Positions 1 to 8,947 are shown, counted from the first letter of the stretch. The stretch: DNA of 64,000 nt from an uncultured Bacteroidota bacterium (GCA_902617285.1 CACMVZ010000001.1:243600-307599), one strand, 5' to 3'. Numbers and translations: made by a program. Notes: generated by a model from the sequence alone, not told the origin.

Positions 1-1
1 A

Positions 2-1099
2 GACATAGCTATGATAACTCCAGTTAGGGATGGAATGAATCTTGTAGCAAAAGAGTTTGTTGCGACAAGGGTTGAAGGAGATGGTGTTTTAATTCTAAGT
101 GAAATGGCAGGAGCTTCAAAAGAATTATATGAATCAATAACTGTAAATCCATTTGATCTTAACAGAATGTCTGATATGATTCTAAAGGCAATTAATATGC
201 CTAAGAAAGAACAAATCGAACGAAATAGGAGCATGCAAGAAAGATTAAGTAGATATACAGTTAATTATTGGGCAAACGATTTTATGAAAAATTTAATTTC
301 TAGAGCAAAATCTAACCAGAACTCAGTCACTAATTATTTTAATTTATCAGAAAAAAATAAACTAATAGAAAAACTTAAATTATCAAACAATAAGTTAATA
401 ATACTTGATTACGATGGAACTTTGGTCAACTTTAAAGATAAACCAGAGTTAGCAGTTCCAAACGATAATTTATTAGACATTTTGGATAATTTATCTAATA
501 TTGAAGGTTTGGATATAGCAATTGTAAGTGGTAGGGATAAAATATTCCTGGAGGATAATCTTGGAAAACTTAATGTTAGTATTATTGCAGAACATGGTCA
601 CTTTTACAAGAAAAAGAATAAAAATTGGAAAAACCTTGGAAATATTGATAAAGATTTTTTAAATGAGATATACTCAATCTTTCAATCTTTCAGTGATAGA
701 ACACCAGGAACATTTACTGAAAAAAAAGAAAGTGGATTGGTTTGGCACTTTAGAAAAACGGATCCAGAGTTAGCCTCAAAAAGAGTTGTAGAGATGGAAA
801 CAGTTTTAAACAGTTTGTTAACTGATCAATTTCAAATTTTAAACCTTGACAAAGCTATTGAAGTAACCAGTAGAAAATTTGATAAAGGATCAGCAGTTAA
901 TGAATTAACAAAAAACAAGAAATACGATCATATAGTCTGTATAGGAGATGATATAACCGATGAGAATATGTTTAAAAACTTAAATGAAAATTGTACAACT
1001 ATCAAAGTTGGCATAAAAAATACCCTGGCGAGTTTTTACATTGATGATCCCAAAAGTGTAGTTAAATTATTAAATGATATAAATAATTATCTGAAATAG
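2..1099 (+). CDS. Trehalose-6-phosphate synthase/phosphatase (OtsA-OtsB fusion), C-terminal part; 5' end outside window
   Basis: This is the 3' part of a bifunctional enzyme that would join UDP-glucose and glucose-6-phosphate (synthase half) and then dephosphorylate trehalose-6-phosphate (phosphatase half). The reading frame is open to the window edge, and its first residues (TPVRDGMNLVAKEF) are the conserved late motif of glycosyltransferase family 20, so the ATG at position 11 is internal rather than the start. After a linker comes a HAD-type phosphatase: DYDGTL near residues 129-134 of the visible part, SGRD, AEHG, a lysine in KGSAV, and GDDITDE near the end. The synthase catalytic region lies upstream of the window. 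It converges on the response-regulator gene with only six bases between them. The role in osmoprotection is inferred from the family. Confidence 0.9.
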   Translation, partial: DIAMITPVRDGMNLVAKEFVATRVEGDGVLILSEMAGASKELYESITVNPFDLNRMSDMILKAINMPKKEQIERNRSMQERLSRYTVNYWANDFMKNLISRAKSNQNSVTNYFNLSEKNKLIEKLKLSNNKLIILDYDGTLVNFKDKPELAVPNDNLLDILDNLSNIEGLDIAIVSGRDKIFLEDNLGKLNVSIIAEHGHFYKKKNKNWKNLGNIDKDFLNEIYSIFQSFSDRTPGTFTEKKESGLVWHFRKTDPELASKRVVEMETVLNSLLTDQFQILNLDKAIEVTSRKFDKGSAVNELTKNKKYDHIVCIGDDITDENMFKNLNENCTTIKVGIKNTLASFYIDDPKSVVKLLNDINNYLK

Positions 1100-1105
1100 A
1101 TGAAT

Positions 1106-1804
1106 TTACTCCTGCATAAGTCTAAATCCTTCCCCATGCACATTTATAATTTTAAGTGATGGGTCTTTTTCTAGATACTTTCTGAGTTTTGCAATATATA
1201 CATCCATACTTCTTGATGTGAAATAATTAGCATCTCTCCATATCTTATTTAAGGCAATATCTCTAGGCAGTAAATCGTCGAAATTTAATACTAGCATCTT
1301 TAATAGCTGATTTTCCTTAGGAGATAGCTTAAAAGAATTTCCTTCTTTATGAGTTAAAATCCTAAGCTTAGAATTAAATGAAAATTCACCAAAATCAAAC
1401 TCAAAAATATCTTTTTGTTCGGTATTTACAGATGGTTTTCTATTAAGTATAGATTTTATTTTTGCTAGTAGAATTTCTGAATCAAAAGGTTTCGTTAAAT
1501 AATCATCTGCACCTATCTTATATCCTTTTAAAACATCATCTTTTAGGTTTTTTGCAGTAAGGAAAATTAAAGGAATAGCTTCATTAACTTCTCTGATTTC
1601 TTTTGCAAGTGTTAAACCATCTTTAAATGGCATCATTATATCTAGTATACATAAATCAAATTCTGATTTATTAAACTTTTCAAAACCCTCGATACCATTA
1701 ACTGCAAGTGATATCTCATAGTTGTTAATGGTTAGATAATCTTTGAGTATCTTCCCAAAATTTGGATCATCTTCTACTAATAAAATTTTTTTATTTGATT
1801 TCAT
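1106..1804 (-). CDS. OmpR/PhoB-family DNA-binding response regulator
   Basis: Cytoplasmic transcription factor of a two-component system. The receiver domain covers about residues 1-120: acidic pocket EDD at 11-13, phospho-acceptor Asp55 in LDIMMP, Thr83 and Lys105 in TKPF. The C-terminal winged helix (about 130-232) contains the KLSPKENQLL and RSMDVYIAKLRKYL signatures of the OmpR/PhoB class. Its start overlaps the end of the histidine-kinase gene by 14 bases, so the pair is one transcript and probably one signalling system. It resembles the RprY-type regulators common in Bacteroidota. The stimulus and targets cannot be read from the sequence. Confidence 0.93.
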   Translation of the reverse strand: MKSNKKILLVEDDPNFGKILKDYLTINNYEISLAVNGIEGFEKFNKSEFDLCILDIMMPFKDGLTLAKEIREVNEAIPLIFLTAKNLKDDVLKGYKIGADDYLTKPFDSEILLAKIKSILNRKPSVNTEQKDIFEFDFGEFSFNSKLRILTHKEGNSFKLSPKENQLLKMLVLNFDDLLPRDIALNKIWRDANYFTSRSMDVYIAKLRKYLEKDPSLKIINVHGEGFRLMQE

Positions 1805-3383
1805 CTTTAAGTGTTTTAATATTTATATAAAACTTAGTTCCAGAACCTTTCTTACTTTCAAGCATAATTTTACCCTTATGAAAATCAACAATCTTTTTAA
1901 CGTATGAAAGTCCTAGACCATGTCCTTTGATATCATGTATATCTCCATTTTGTTCTCTATAAAATTTTTCAAATACCATCTTTTGAGTATTCTTATCCAT
2001 ACCAATTCCATTGTCTTGAACACATATCTCTATATTATCATCAATGTTTATTGTTGAGACTACAATTGAGGGTTTGTTTTTTGAGTATTTTACTGCATTA
2101 TCCAAAATATTAATAATAATATTTTCTAGATGATTACTATTTCCTAAAATATTTGAGTTATCAGCATTTAATGAAAGATTAATAGAACCCTTGTTACTTT
2201 CAACTATAAGCTTTACGTGCTCAACAGCATCCTCAATTACTTCATGAATGTTTGTCTTTTCCATATCAAATGGATTAGAACTTTTTTCCAACTGAGATAT
2301 CCTTAATATATTCTCAACCTGAGATAACATTCTAGAATTTTCTTCTCTAATCATGCCTAGATATGATGTAAATTTGTCATTAATATTGTTTTTTGAGCTT
2401 GATATAGCATCTAGTGCTAGATTAATAGTAGCAATTGGTGTTTTAAATTCATGAGAAATGTTATTTATGAAGTCACTCTTTATTTCTGATAACTTTTTCT
2501 GTTGAATTATTTGATATAATGCACTTGTTGATATAACAATTATAATTAAAGTGAGCATAAAAGATAAGGTAGCAACACCTATTATACCTGATAAGACATA
2601 TTCTTGTTTTTCAGGAAAAGAAACAACAAGATCATATTTTATAGGGCTAGATCTATCATACATAAAAGGGATTGAATACTTTGGTCCTGACTGAACTTCT
2701 ATGTAGTTATTTGATTTAACTTTTGTTGAAAGACCATTACTGTATATTCCAAATTCATATGGAGTAACAATATTTTGGTTATTAAACCCTTGATCTAAAA
2801 GTATTTGAATTTCTCTTGAAGTTGTTCTTTTATGAATTGGTAATGAGGATGCATATTCTTGAAAAGCTGACTTATATTTTTCAAACTTAAACATATCAAT
2901 ATCCTCAACACTTTTTAATTTAGAAATAGATGCATTCAACCTATTCTCTCTTCTATCAAATATGTTTTTATTAACTATTGTAGTTTTAACTGCTTTATAA
3001 TCCTTTAAATTATCATCTCCATATCTGTTTGATAAATTATTAGGAAGATTAATATTGTAATCTTCTTCCAGAATACCATAAGCAAAAAAAGTTGAAAGAT
3101 TTGAAGTTTGATCTTCATCTAAGAATAGAAAAACATCAGTAAAATTTTGTTCATCTGGTGATCCAATAGAGTCAATTAACATTTGATAAGTATTTACATA
3201 ATCATTTAATTCCCTATTTTGAATATCATCAACAACTTCTCTTAAAGTTCGATTGACTGCTAAAGAAAATTCCTCTTCCTTATTTTTCCATGAGGAATAT
3301 ATCCAGTATCCTTGCATAAGTATTATTCCAATTAAGGAAAATGACATTAGAAGAACAAGTGAAGTGTATAATTTTCTATTCAT
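1791..3383 (-). CDS. Membrane sensor histidine kinase (RprX-like)
   Basis: Inner-membrane sensor that autophosphorylates on a histidine and passes phosphate to the adjacent response regulator. A first membrane segment at about residues 7-29 and a second at about 264-288 enclose roughly 235 periplasmic residues, probably the sensing part, without a domain I recognise. The dimerisation helix carries His311 in NISHEFKTP. The ATPase domain has an N box (NILDNAVKY), G1 box (DNGIGM), F-box region (FEKFYR) and G2 box (GHGLGL). There is no HAMP domain. A candidate promoter and a perfect inverted repeat lie just upstream, so the pair can be transcribed separately from coaE. Confidence 0.93.
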   Translation of the reverse strand: MNRKLYTSLVLLMSFSLIGIILMQGYWIYSSWKNKEEEFSLAVNRTLREVVDDIQNRELNDYVNTYQMLIDSIGSPDEQNFTDVFLFLDEDQTSNLSTFFAYGILEEDYNINLPNNLSNRYGDDNLKDYKAVKTTIVNKNIFDRRENRLNASISKLKSVEDIDMFKFEKYKSAFQEYASSLPIHKRTTSREIQILLDQGFNNQNIVTPYEFGIYSNGLSTKVKSNNYIEVQSGPKYSIPFMYDRSSPIKYDLVVSFPEKQEYVLSGIIGVATLSFMLTLIIIVISTSALYQIIQQKKLSEIKSDFINNISHEFKTPIATINLALDAISSSKNNINDKFTSYLGMIREENSRMLSQVENILRISQLEKSSNPFDMEKTNIHEVIEDAVEHVKLIVESNKGSINLSLNADNSNILGNSNHLENIIINILDNAVKYSKNKPSIVVSTINIDDNIEICVQDNGIGMDKNTQKMVFEKFYREQNGDIHDIKGHGLGLSYVKKIVDFHKGKIMLESKKGSGTKFYINIKTLKDEIK

Positions 3384-3398
3384 AAACTATAAAATTCT

Positions 3399-3406
3399 CA
3401 AAATTA
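3399..3406 (-). promoter_or_regulatory. Candidate -7 element TAATTTTG for the two-component operon
   Basis: On the minus strand TAATTTTG fits the Bacteroidota -7 consensus TAnnTTTG exactly and lies 15 bases upstream of the kinase ATG. No TTG is found at the usual -33 distance. That position falls inside the inverted repeat at 3415-3441, so binding there could control the promoter. Inference only. Confidence 0.4.
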
Positions 3407-3414
3407 TAATTTAA

Positions 3415-3441
3415 AATTTCTTAAAAAAATGTTAAGAAATT
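3415..3441. repeat. Perfect 10-bp inverted repeat with 7-nt loop (terminator of coaE or operator of the two-component operon)
   Basis: The arms AATTTCTTAA and TTAAGAAATT are perfectly complementary and separated by seven bases. The repeat covers the coaE stop codon region and the -33 region of the kinase promoter. On the minus strand it is followed by a T-rich stretch. It could end the upstream coaE transcript or be an autoregulatory binding site. The sequence alone does not decide between these. Confidence 0.5.
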
Positions 3442-4027
3442 AATTTAAGCTTATTAATGTATTGTGTATTTCTAATACTTTGTCCTCCAATTCAGTTAAA
3501 TTAATGTTATCAATTATAAAATCGCATTTATCAATAATTGAAGTTTCATTTATCTGATTTTGCATTCGATTTAACACATCATCTCTAGATAGATTATCTC
3601 TTTGCATAACCCTATCAATTCTAATTTCTTTTGGGGCTTTAACGTAGATAATCTTATTGAAAAGATTCTCTGTTTTAGTTTCAAAAATAATTGCTGCTTC
3701 TTTTACAATATAACTCTCATCTCTATGTTTAAAGCAAAAATTATCGAAATCTATAGCTACTGCGGGGTGAATTATTGAATTTAGTGACTTAAGTTTTTCT
3801 TTATCGTTAAAGACTACTTTAGAAACTAGTTTTGAATTTAGTTCATTCTCAACATAAATATCTTCTCCAAATAGTTGTTTTATTGAGTATATGATTTTTT
3901 TATCTGAACTTATTAATTTTTTTGCAGATTCATCTGCATTGTATGTGCTTATACCAATTTTTTTGAAGATTTCTAAAACACTAGATTTACCAGATCCAAT
4001 TCCTCCGGTTAATCCAATAACTTTCAT
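3440..4027 (-). CDS. coaE: Dephospho-CoA kinase
   Basis: Last step of coenzyme A synthesis: phosphorylates the 3' hydroxyl of dephospho-CoA with ATP in the cytoplasm. The P-loop GGIGSGKS is at residues 8-15 and a YNADESAKK stretch follows. ATVHP-type (here NSIIHPAV) and late RVMQRD motifs of the family are present. Its 195 residues match the usual length of about 200. The start ATG overlaps the stop of fabI by one base (TAATG), indicating translational coupling. CoaBC, which makes an earlier CoA intermediate, is encoded on the same strand 2.5 kb upstream. Confidence 0.95.
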   Translation of the reverse strand: MKVIGLTGGIGSGKSSVLEIFKKIGISTYNADESAKKLISSDKKIIYSIKQLFGEDIYVENELNSKLVSKVVFNDKEKLKSLNSIIHPAVAIDFDNFCFKHRDESYIVKEAAIIFETKTENLFNKIIYVKAPKEIRIDRVMQRDNLSRDDVLNRMQNQINETSIIDKCDFIIDNINLTELEDKVLEIHNTLISLN

Positions 4028-4839
4028 TATGAATTTAATTTATCAATAATTTCTTGACTTACACCAACACTTGAAAACCCACCATCATTATAAATATTTT
4101 GAAGGGTAACTCTTTTTGTATAATCAGAAAAAAGTGAAACAGTTAGATTAGCACAATCTTCAGCAGTAGCATTACCAAGTGGTGAGGTTAAATCAGCATA
4201 TTTAAGAAAATCATCCAATCCTTTCACTCCCTTTCCAGCAGTTGTTAAAGTTGGTGATTGAGATATTGTGTTTACTCTAACGTTTTTTTCTTTACCAAAG
4301 AAATAGCCAAAACTTCTTGCTATGGATTCTAAATATGCCTTATTATCAGCCATATCGTTATAATTTGGAAAAGTCCTTTGTGCAGCTATGTAGGTTAAAG
4401 CAACAATACTACCCCACTCGTTCATTGCATCTAGTTTAAGTAAAGATTGCATAAGCTTGTGAAAAGATACTGCTGAAACATCCCATCCTTTAGCTAGCCA
4501 ATCATAATTTAAATCGGTATAATGTTTACCTTTTCTAACATTTACAGACATTCCAATCGAATGAAGAACGAAATCTAATTTTCCGTTAAACTTTTTAGTA
4601 GTATGAGAAATTAGCTTTTCTAAATCTTCTAAATTGGTTGCATCAGCAGGAATTACTTCAGAATTAGTTTTTTTGGCTAATTCATTTATTGTACCCATCC
4701 TGATAGAAACAGGGGCATTAGTTAGGATAAATTCGCCTCCCTCTTCATATACCCTTTCAGCGGTTTTCCATGCAATAGAGCTATTATCTAGTGCACCAAA
4801 GATTATACCTTTTTTACCTTTTAAAATAGAATTTGACAT
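4027..4839 (-). CDS. fabI: Enoyl-[acyl-carrier-protein] reductase, FabI type
   Basis: Catalyses the NADH-dependent last reduction step of each fatty-acid elongation cycle. It is a short-chain dehydrogenase: the N-terminal nucleotide-binding region has the FabI-type LDNSSIAW motif (about residues 17-24). The catalytic pair fits Tyr-x6-Lys as Tyr160 and Lys167 in PNYNDMADNKA. The later SQSPTLTTAGKG segment corresponds to the substrate-loop region of FabI. Its 270 residues match the usual length. Its start overlaps the stop codon of the 36-codon ORF upstream, and its stop overlaps the start of coaE, so all three are likely co-translated. Confidence 0.94.
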   Translation of the reverse strand: MSNSILKGKKGIIFGALDNSSIAWKTAERVYEEGGEFILTNAPVSIRMGTINELAKKTNSEVIPADATNLEDLEKLISHTTKKFNGKLDFVLHSIGMSVNVRKGKHYTDLNYDWLAKGWDVSAVSFHKLMQSLLKLDAMNEWGSIVALTYIAAQRTFPNYNDMADNKAYLESIARSFGYFFGKEKNVRVNTISQSPTLTTAGKGVKGLDDFLKYADLTSPLGNATAEDCANLTVSLFSDYTKRVTLQNIYNDGGFSSVGVSQEIIDKLNS

Positions 4840-4949
4840 TACTTATATTTTTTATTGTTTGGTTTCTGCCAACTAAATGGTGCTCCTATTGCAGTCCAAA
4901 CACCAATCAATGCATCACTATTATTAGAATTCTTATGTTTCATGTTCAT
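4839..4949 (-). CDS. Small hypothetical protein, 36 aa, between recN and fabI
   Basis: An ATG-started frame of 36 codons fills the gap between recN and fabI. It starts 15 bases after the recN stop, and its TAA overlaps the fabI ATG by one base (TAATG), the same coupling seen at fabI-coaE and elsewhere here. The product starts MNMKHKNSNN, has a central hydrophobic, aromatic stretch (ALIGVWTAIGAPFSWQ) and a lysine-rich tail. I do not recognise it. It could be a real small protein or a coupling leader that feeds ribosomes into fabI. Support comes from position and the stop-start overlap only. Confidence 0.45.
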   Translation of the reverse strand: MNMKHKNSNNSDALIGVWTAIGAPFSWQKPNNKKYK

Positions 4950-4964
4950 ATAATAAAGATACAC

Positions 4965-6617
4965 TTAATTCAATAACTCATTAGCAAGTTCATTTGCTGA
5001 TTTATTTGATTTATCTCCTGATAACATCTCTGCGATTTCTTTTACTCTTTCTTTATCTTCAAGTAATTTGATATCGGTTATGATCTTATTTTCAACTTCT
5101 TTTTTAAATACCTTGTAGTGAAAATCACCTTTTGATGCAACTTGAGGAGTATGTGTAATAACTATAACTTGCATGTTTTTTGACATTTGATCCATTAACT
5201 CTGCAACTTTTGAGGACACAGAACCTGATATACCAGTATCAATTTCATCAAAAATTATAGTTGCTAATTTAATATAGCTTGACAAAATTGATTTAATTGA
5301 AAGCATTATTCTTGACACCTCGCCACCAGAGGCTATGTTTCTTAGATCACTATATCTATCACCTTTATTTGACTTAAGTAAAAATCTACCTTCACTAAAT
5401 CCATTTTTTTGAATTGACTCTGTTTTTGATAAATCAATTTTTATTTCTGAATTATTCATTCCTAATTCAGAAAGATTTTGATTTAATAATTTCTCAAAAT
5501 CATTCTTAACAGAATATCTTTTTTTATGAATAATATTAGCTCTAGAAATAAGGTCCTTTAATAAAATATCTTTTGAAGATTTTAAGTCTTTAATTTCTTG
5601 ATCAATATCTTGATGTCCATCGACGACCAATAATAAGTTTTCCTTTATTTTAATTAATTCATCTATTGATGATACTCTATGTTTATTTTGTAATGTATAG
5701 ATTCTATCAAGATTTTCTCTTAATTGATTTATATCTTCTTCTGAGTTAGAGAGATCATTAAGTATTGATTGAGAGTCATCAATCATGTCATTTAGACTTT
5801 GTATGATCGAACTAAGGCTATCTGCCAAAGAATTAATTCGATTAGAAGATCCTGAGACTTTGTTTAGCTTTCTTACAATATTTGAGAGTTTTTCTGAGAT
5901 TCCAATATGTTCTGAATTAAACTCTTCATTAATTAGAGATAAGGCTTCTTTAATATCATCTAGGTTATCTGCCTCCTTAACTTTGTTCTCTATATCTTCT
6001 AGGTTAACATTATCAAGATCAATACTATTAAATTCATTTAATAAATAATTATTATAATCAAGATCTGACTCAAAAGTATCTCTTTGTATTTCTTTTTCTT
6101 GAATTTTTTTCTCTAAAGCCATTAAAGACTTAAAATCATTTGTATAAGCATTGAAATTAATTGTGTTATTTGATAAAGAATCAAGAATTAAAAAAATAAA
6201 GTTTGTATCTAATATTTTGAGATTATTAAACTGAGAATGAATATCCAGAAGAGAATTTGTTAAATTCGATAATTGGTCTAGCCTAACAGGTGTATCATTA
6301 ACAAATGCTCTTGATTTCCCACTTTGATTAATCTCTCGTCTAATTATTGTTTGATTATCAAAATCTAAATCATTATCTGAAAAAAATACTTCAAGATTTT
6401 GACCATTGAGGTCAAAAGTTGCTTCAACAAAGCACTTTTTATCTTTATTAATAATTTTTGTATTGTCAACTCTGGAGCCAAGAACAAGTGATAACCCTCC
6501 CAATAGAATTGACTTTCCAGCTCCCGTTTCTCCAGTGATTGAAGTCATACCATTTTCAAATGATATTTCGACATTATCAATTAGAGCGTAATTACTTATC
6601 CTTAATCTTTTTAACAT
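4965..6617 (-). CDS. recN: DNA repair protein RecN
   Basis: SMC-like ATPase that acts early in double-strand-break repair. The Walker A motif GETGAGKS is at residues 29-36. A long coiled-coil middle (about 160-370) rich in Asn, Asp and Leu separates it from the C-terminal ATPase half. That half has the ABC signature ASGGEVSR and Walker B IIFDEIDTGISG. Its 550 residues are the usual length. The start overlaps the end of coaBC by 26 bases. In other flavobacteria I would expect a DUF4835 gene between coaBC and recN; none is present. Confidence 0.95.
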   Translation of the reverse strand: MLKRLRISNYALIDNVEISFENGMTSITGETGAGKSILLGGLSLVLGSRVDNTKIINKDKKCFVEATFDLNGQNLEVFFSDNDLDFDNQTIIRREINQSGKSRAFVNDTPVRLDQLSNLTNSLLDIHSQFNNLKILDTNFIFLILDSLSNNTINFNAYTNDFKSLMALEKKIQEKEIQRDTFESDLDYNNYLLNEFNSIDLDNVNLEDIENKVKEADNLDDIKEALSLINEEFNSEHIGISEKLSNIVRKLNKVSGSSNRINSLADSLSSIIQSLNDMIDDSQSILNDLSNSEEDINQLRENLDRIYTLQNKHRVSSIDELIKIKENLLLVVDGHQDIDQEIKDLKSSKDILLKDLISRANIIHKKRYSVKNDFEKLLNQNLSELGMNNSEIKIDLSKTESIQKNGFSEGRFLLKSNKGDRYSDLRNIASGGEVSRIMLSIKSILSSYIKLATIIFDEIDTGISGSVSSKVAELMDQMSKNMQVIVITHTPQVASKGDFHYKVFKKEVENKIITDIKLLEDKERVKEIAEMLSGDKSNKSANELANELLN

Positions 6618-7812
6618 TCTTGTAAATAGCTTCCATTATATCTATTGAAACATCTTTTTTATGTTTTCTTTCAAATGGAGTGATTTCTAAATCTGAATTT
6701 ATAAAATCAATTTGATTAAAGTCATTTGAAATTGGATTAAAATCTCCAATTTTATTAACTATTATTGCGTCAAGATTTTTAGACTTTAATTTTACCTTTG
6801 CATTTTCAATGTGATCATCGGTCTCCAGGGCAAATCCAACTAGATATTGATTCTTTTTAATTTTACCTAATTCCTTAATTATATCCTTGGTAGGTTTAAT
6901 TTTAATAGAATCCAAGCCTATATCTTTTTTAATTTTAGAGTCTATAAATTCAGCTGGTTTAAAATCTGAAACAGCTGCAGAGCAAATTACAACGTCAGAA
7001 GATTTATAATGCGTCATAGTTTCTTCAAACATCTGATCAGAATCTAGAACCCTATATGTATCAATATTTAACAGGTCCATTGATAAATTTGTTGGACCTA
7101 GTATAAGTTTAACATTTGCTCCAAGAGAAATAGCTGCTTTAGCTAAGTGATATCCCATTTTTCCAGATGAACTATTACCAATAAATCTGACTGGATCAAT
7201 TTTTTCATGAGTTGGACCAGCAGTTATTAAAAAATTAAGATTATTTAGTGGAAGAGATTCTTTAAGTTTAATTTCAATATGTTCAATTATCTCTTCTGGC
7301 TCTAACATTCTGCCCTCTCCTTCTAAACCACTTGCAAGAGAACCTTTACCCACAGGAAGCACATTAGTCCTATTTTTAACTAGTTTCATAATATTTTCTT
7401 GATTAAGAGAATTTCTATACATTTCAAGATCCATTGCTGGAGCAATAAATACGGGACAGCTACTTGATAAATAACATGCCAAAAGAATGTTATCACATTT
7501 AGCATTTGCCATTGAAGATATTGAATTTGATGTGGCTGGAGCAATTATAAAAATATCTGCCCATTCGGAAAGCTCAACATGATTATTCCAAATAGGGTTT
7601 CCATCTTTTACAGTAGAAAATTCTGAGTAAACATCATTTCTTGAAACAGTGGAAAGAGTTAGAGGAGTTACAAATTCTTTAGATGAAGGAGTCATGACAA
7701 CTTTTACATTACAATTAAGCTTAATAAGTTGTCTTACAAGAAAAGGTACTTTATAGGCAGCTATTCCACCCGTAACTCCTACTAATATATTTTTTTGAGC
7801 TAAAACACTCAT
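6592..7812 (-). CDS. coaBC: Bifunctional phosphopantothenoylcysteine decarboxylase/phosphopantothenate-cysteine ligase
   Basis: Two consecutive steps of CoA synthesis: ligation of cysteine to 4'-phosphopantothenate (C-terminal CoaB half) and flavin-dependent decarboxylation (N-terminal CoaC half). The CoaC half shows GVTGGIAAYK at 12-21, the active His78 in NNHVEL, PATSNS in the flavin region and PAMDLEMY. The CoaB half begins near ITAGPTHEKIDPVRFI and has SSSGKMGYHLA. Its 406 residues match the family. It follows rpoZ by 12 bases and overlaps recN. With coaE nearby and panB elsewhere in the window, much of the CoA pathway is represented. Confidence 0.95.
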   Translation of the reverse strand: MSVLAQKNILVGVTGGIAAYKVPFLVRQLIKLNCNVKVVMTPSSKEFVTPLTLSTVSRNDVYSEFSTVKDGNPIWNNHVELSEWADIFIIAPATSNSISSMANAKCDNILLACYLSSSCPVFIAPAMDLEMYRNSLNQENIMKLVKNRTNVLPVGKGSLASGLEGEGRMLEPEEIIEHIEIKLKESLPLNNLNFLITAGPTHEKIDPVRFIGNSSSGKMGYHLAKAAISLGANVKLILGPTNLSMDLLNIDTYRVLDSDQMFEETMTHYKSSDVVICSAAVSDFKPAEFIDSKIKKDIGLDSIKIKPTKDIIKELGKIKKNQYLVGFALETDDHIENAKVKLKSKNLDAIIVNKIGDFNPISNDFNQIDFINSDLEITPFERKHKKDVSIDIMEAIYKNVKKIKDK

Positions 7813-7824
7813 AAAAAAAAATTA

Positions 7825-8157
7825 TTAATCCTCAATCTCAGTTTCAGTATCTCTATAATAGATATTATTATCTAACCACTCTTGAACTGCAATAGCATAA
7901 GGCTTAGGAAGCTTCTCATAGAATTTAGAAACTTCTATTTGTTCCTTGTTTTCAAAAATTTCCTCTAAACTATCATTATGAGTAGCAAATTCCTCAAGTT
8001 TATCATGTAATTCTTTCTTGATCTCTGAATTAATCTGCCTTGACCTTTTTGCAATTATTGAAATTGCCTCATATATATTTCCTGTTTTATCCTCAATTTC
8101 AAGCTTATTATATGTTTTTGTTGTGTTTGCAGCTTTAGTGTTTCTGTATTTATTCAT
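7825..8157 (-). CDS. rpoZ: RNA polymerase omega-subunit family protein
   Basis: Bacteroidota-type homologue of the small omega subunit, which helps assemble RNA polymerase. The omega-like part is GNIYEAISIIAKRSRQIN, followed by a conserved extension (NDSLEEIFENKEQIEVSKFYE, in part) and EWLDNN near the end. I place the start at the second Met (8157, MNKYRNTKAA), because a start at 8184 would run 20 bases back into bamD and adds residues unlike the family. That gives 110 residues. It sits between bamD and coaBC, its normal position in flavobacteria. Confidence 0.88.
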   Translation of the reverse strand: MNKYRNTKAANTTKTYNKLEIEDKTGNIYEAISIIAKRSRQINSEIKKELHDKLEEFATHNDSLEEIFENKEQIEVSKFYEKLPKPYAIAVQEWLDNNIYYRDTETEIED

Positions 8158-8164
8158 TTTGTAT

Positions 8165-8947
8165 TTATAAAAGTTGTTTTGCAATATTAATTTTTTTTGA
8201 TAAATCCTCTAAAAAGATTGTATCTGGATAATTATTTAAAAAGCTATTAAGCGATCTCTCTAACTCAGTAACTCTATCATTAATTCTTGATTCTATACTA
8301 TTTATTGCTATTTCATATTGAGCTAGCCATTTAAAGTAAAGAGCTTCTTCTCTGTACATTGATCCAGGGTTATCAGCAATAAAATTTTCAATTGATTTAA
8401 TTGCCGAGTTGTAATCCCTAATAGTAAAGTATTGTTTCGCAATTTCAAATTCTTTCTTTTCAAGTTTATTCTGCAAATCTTCTACTAACTCAAGGGCCTC
8501 AGCCAAATATTCACTGTTAGGAAATCTATTTATAAAAATCTGGAATTTATCAATACCAGTATATGTTTCTTCTTGATCTAAAGTATATCGTGGGGATAAC
8601 ATATAATATGATTTTGCTTCCATAAAATATGCTTCTTGAATTCTTTGACTATTTGGATAAGATTTAATAAAATTCTCAAATTGGATTGCAGCAGAAAGAT
8701 ATAATTTAGTTTCAAAATATGAATTTGCAAAAAAATAAACTAATCTTTCACCCTGGGGTTTACCCCTGTAGGAAGGGATTATTTGCTCAATAAGTGTATT
8801 TGCTCTCCTAAATTCCCCATTATTATAGTATTCCTCAGCTGCAGCATATTTTTCAGACTGATTTTCAGTGCTATTTAGTAACTTTTGATAATCATTACAG
8901 GACAGCAACAAGATTGAAACAGAGATTAAAGAGAATATTCTATACAT
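8165..8947 (-). CDS. bamD: Outer-membrane assembly lipoprotein BamD
   Basis: Lipoprotein of the BAM complex that inserts beta-barrel proteins into the outer membrane. The N-terminus is a lipoprotein signal with a lipobox (LLLSC, Cys17). The rest is made of tetratricopeptide-like helical repeats, including YYNNGEFRRANTLIEQIIP and YPNSQRIQEAYFM. Its 260 residues match Bacteroidota BamD. A TAnnTTTG element precedes it, so it probably heads the bamD-rpoZ-coaBC-recN-fabI-coaE transcript. The lone ligA gene end is 33 bases upstream. Confidence 0.92.
   Translation of the reverse strand: MYRIFSLISVSILLLSCNDYQKLLNSTENQSEKYAAAEEYYNNGEFRRANTLIEQIIPSYRGKPQGERLVYFFANSYFETKLYLSAAIQFENFIKSYPNSQRIQEAYFMEAKSYYMLSPRYTLDQEETYTGIDKFQIFINRFPNSEYLAEALELVEDLQNKLEKKEFEIAKQYFTIRDYNSAIKSIENFIADNPGSMYREEALYFKWLAQYEIAINSIESRINDRVTELERSLNSFLNNYPDTIFLEDLSKKINIAKQLL

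Noticed and set aside
4634..4876. 80-codon plus-strand frame opposite fabI
   Set aside because: It is antisense to fabI with no promoter or recognisable protein; a coding shadow.
8158..8184. Longer N-terminus for rpoZ
   Set aside because: It would overlap bamD by 20 bases and is not family-like; Met at 8157 is better.
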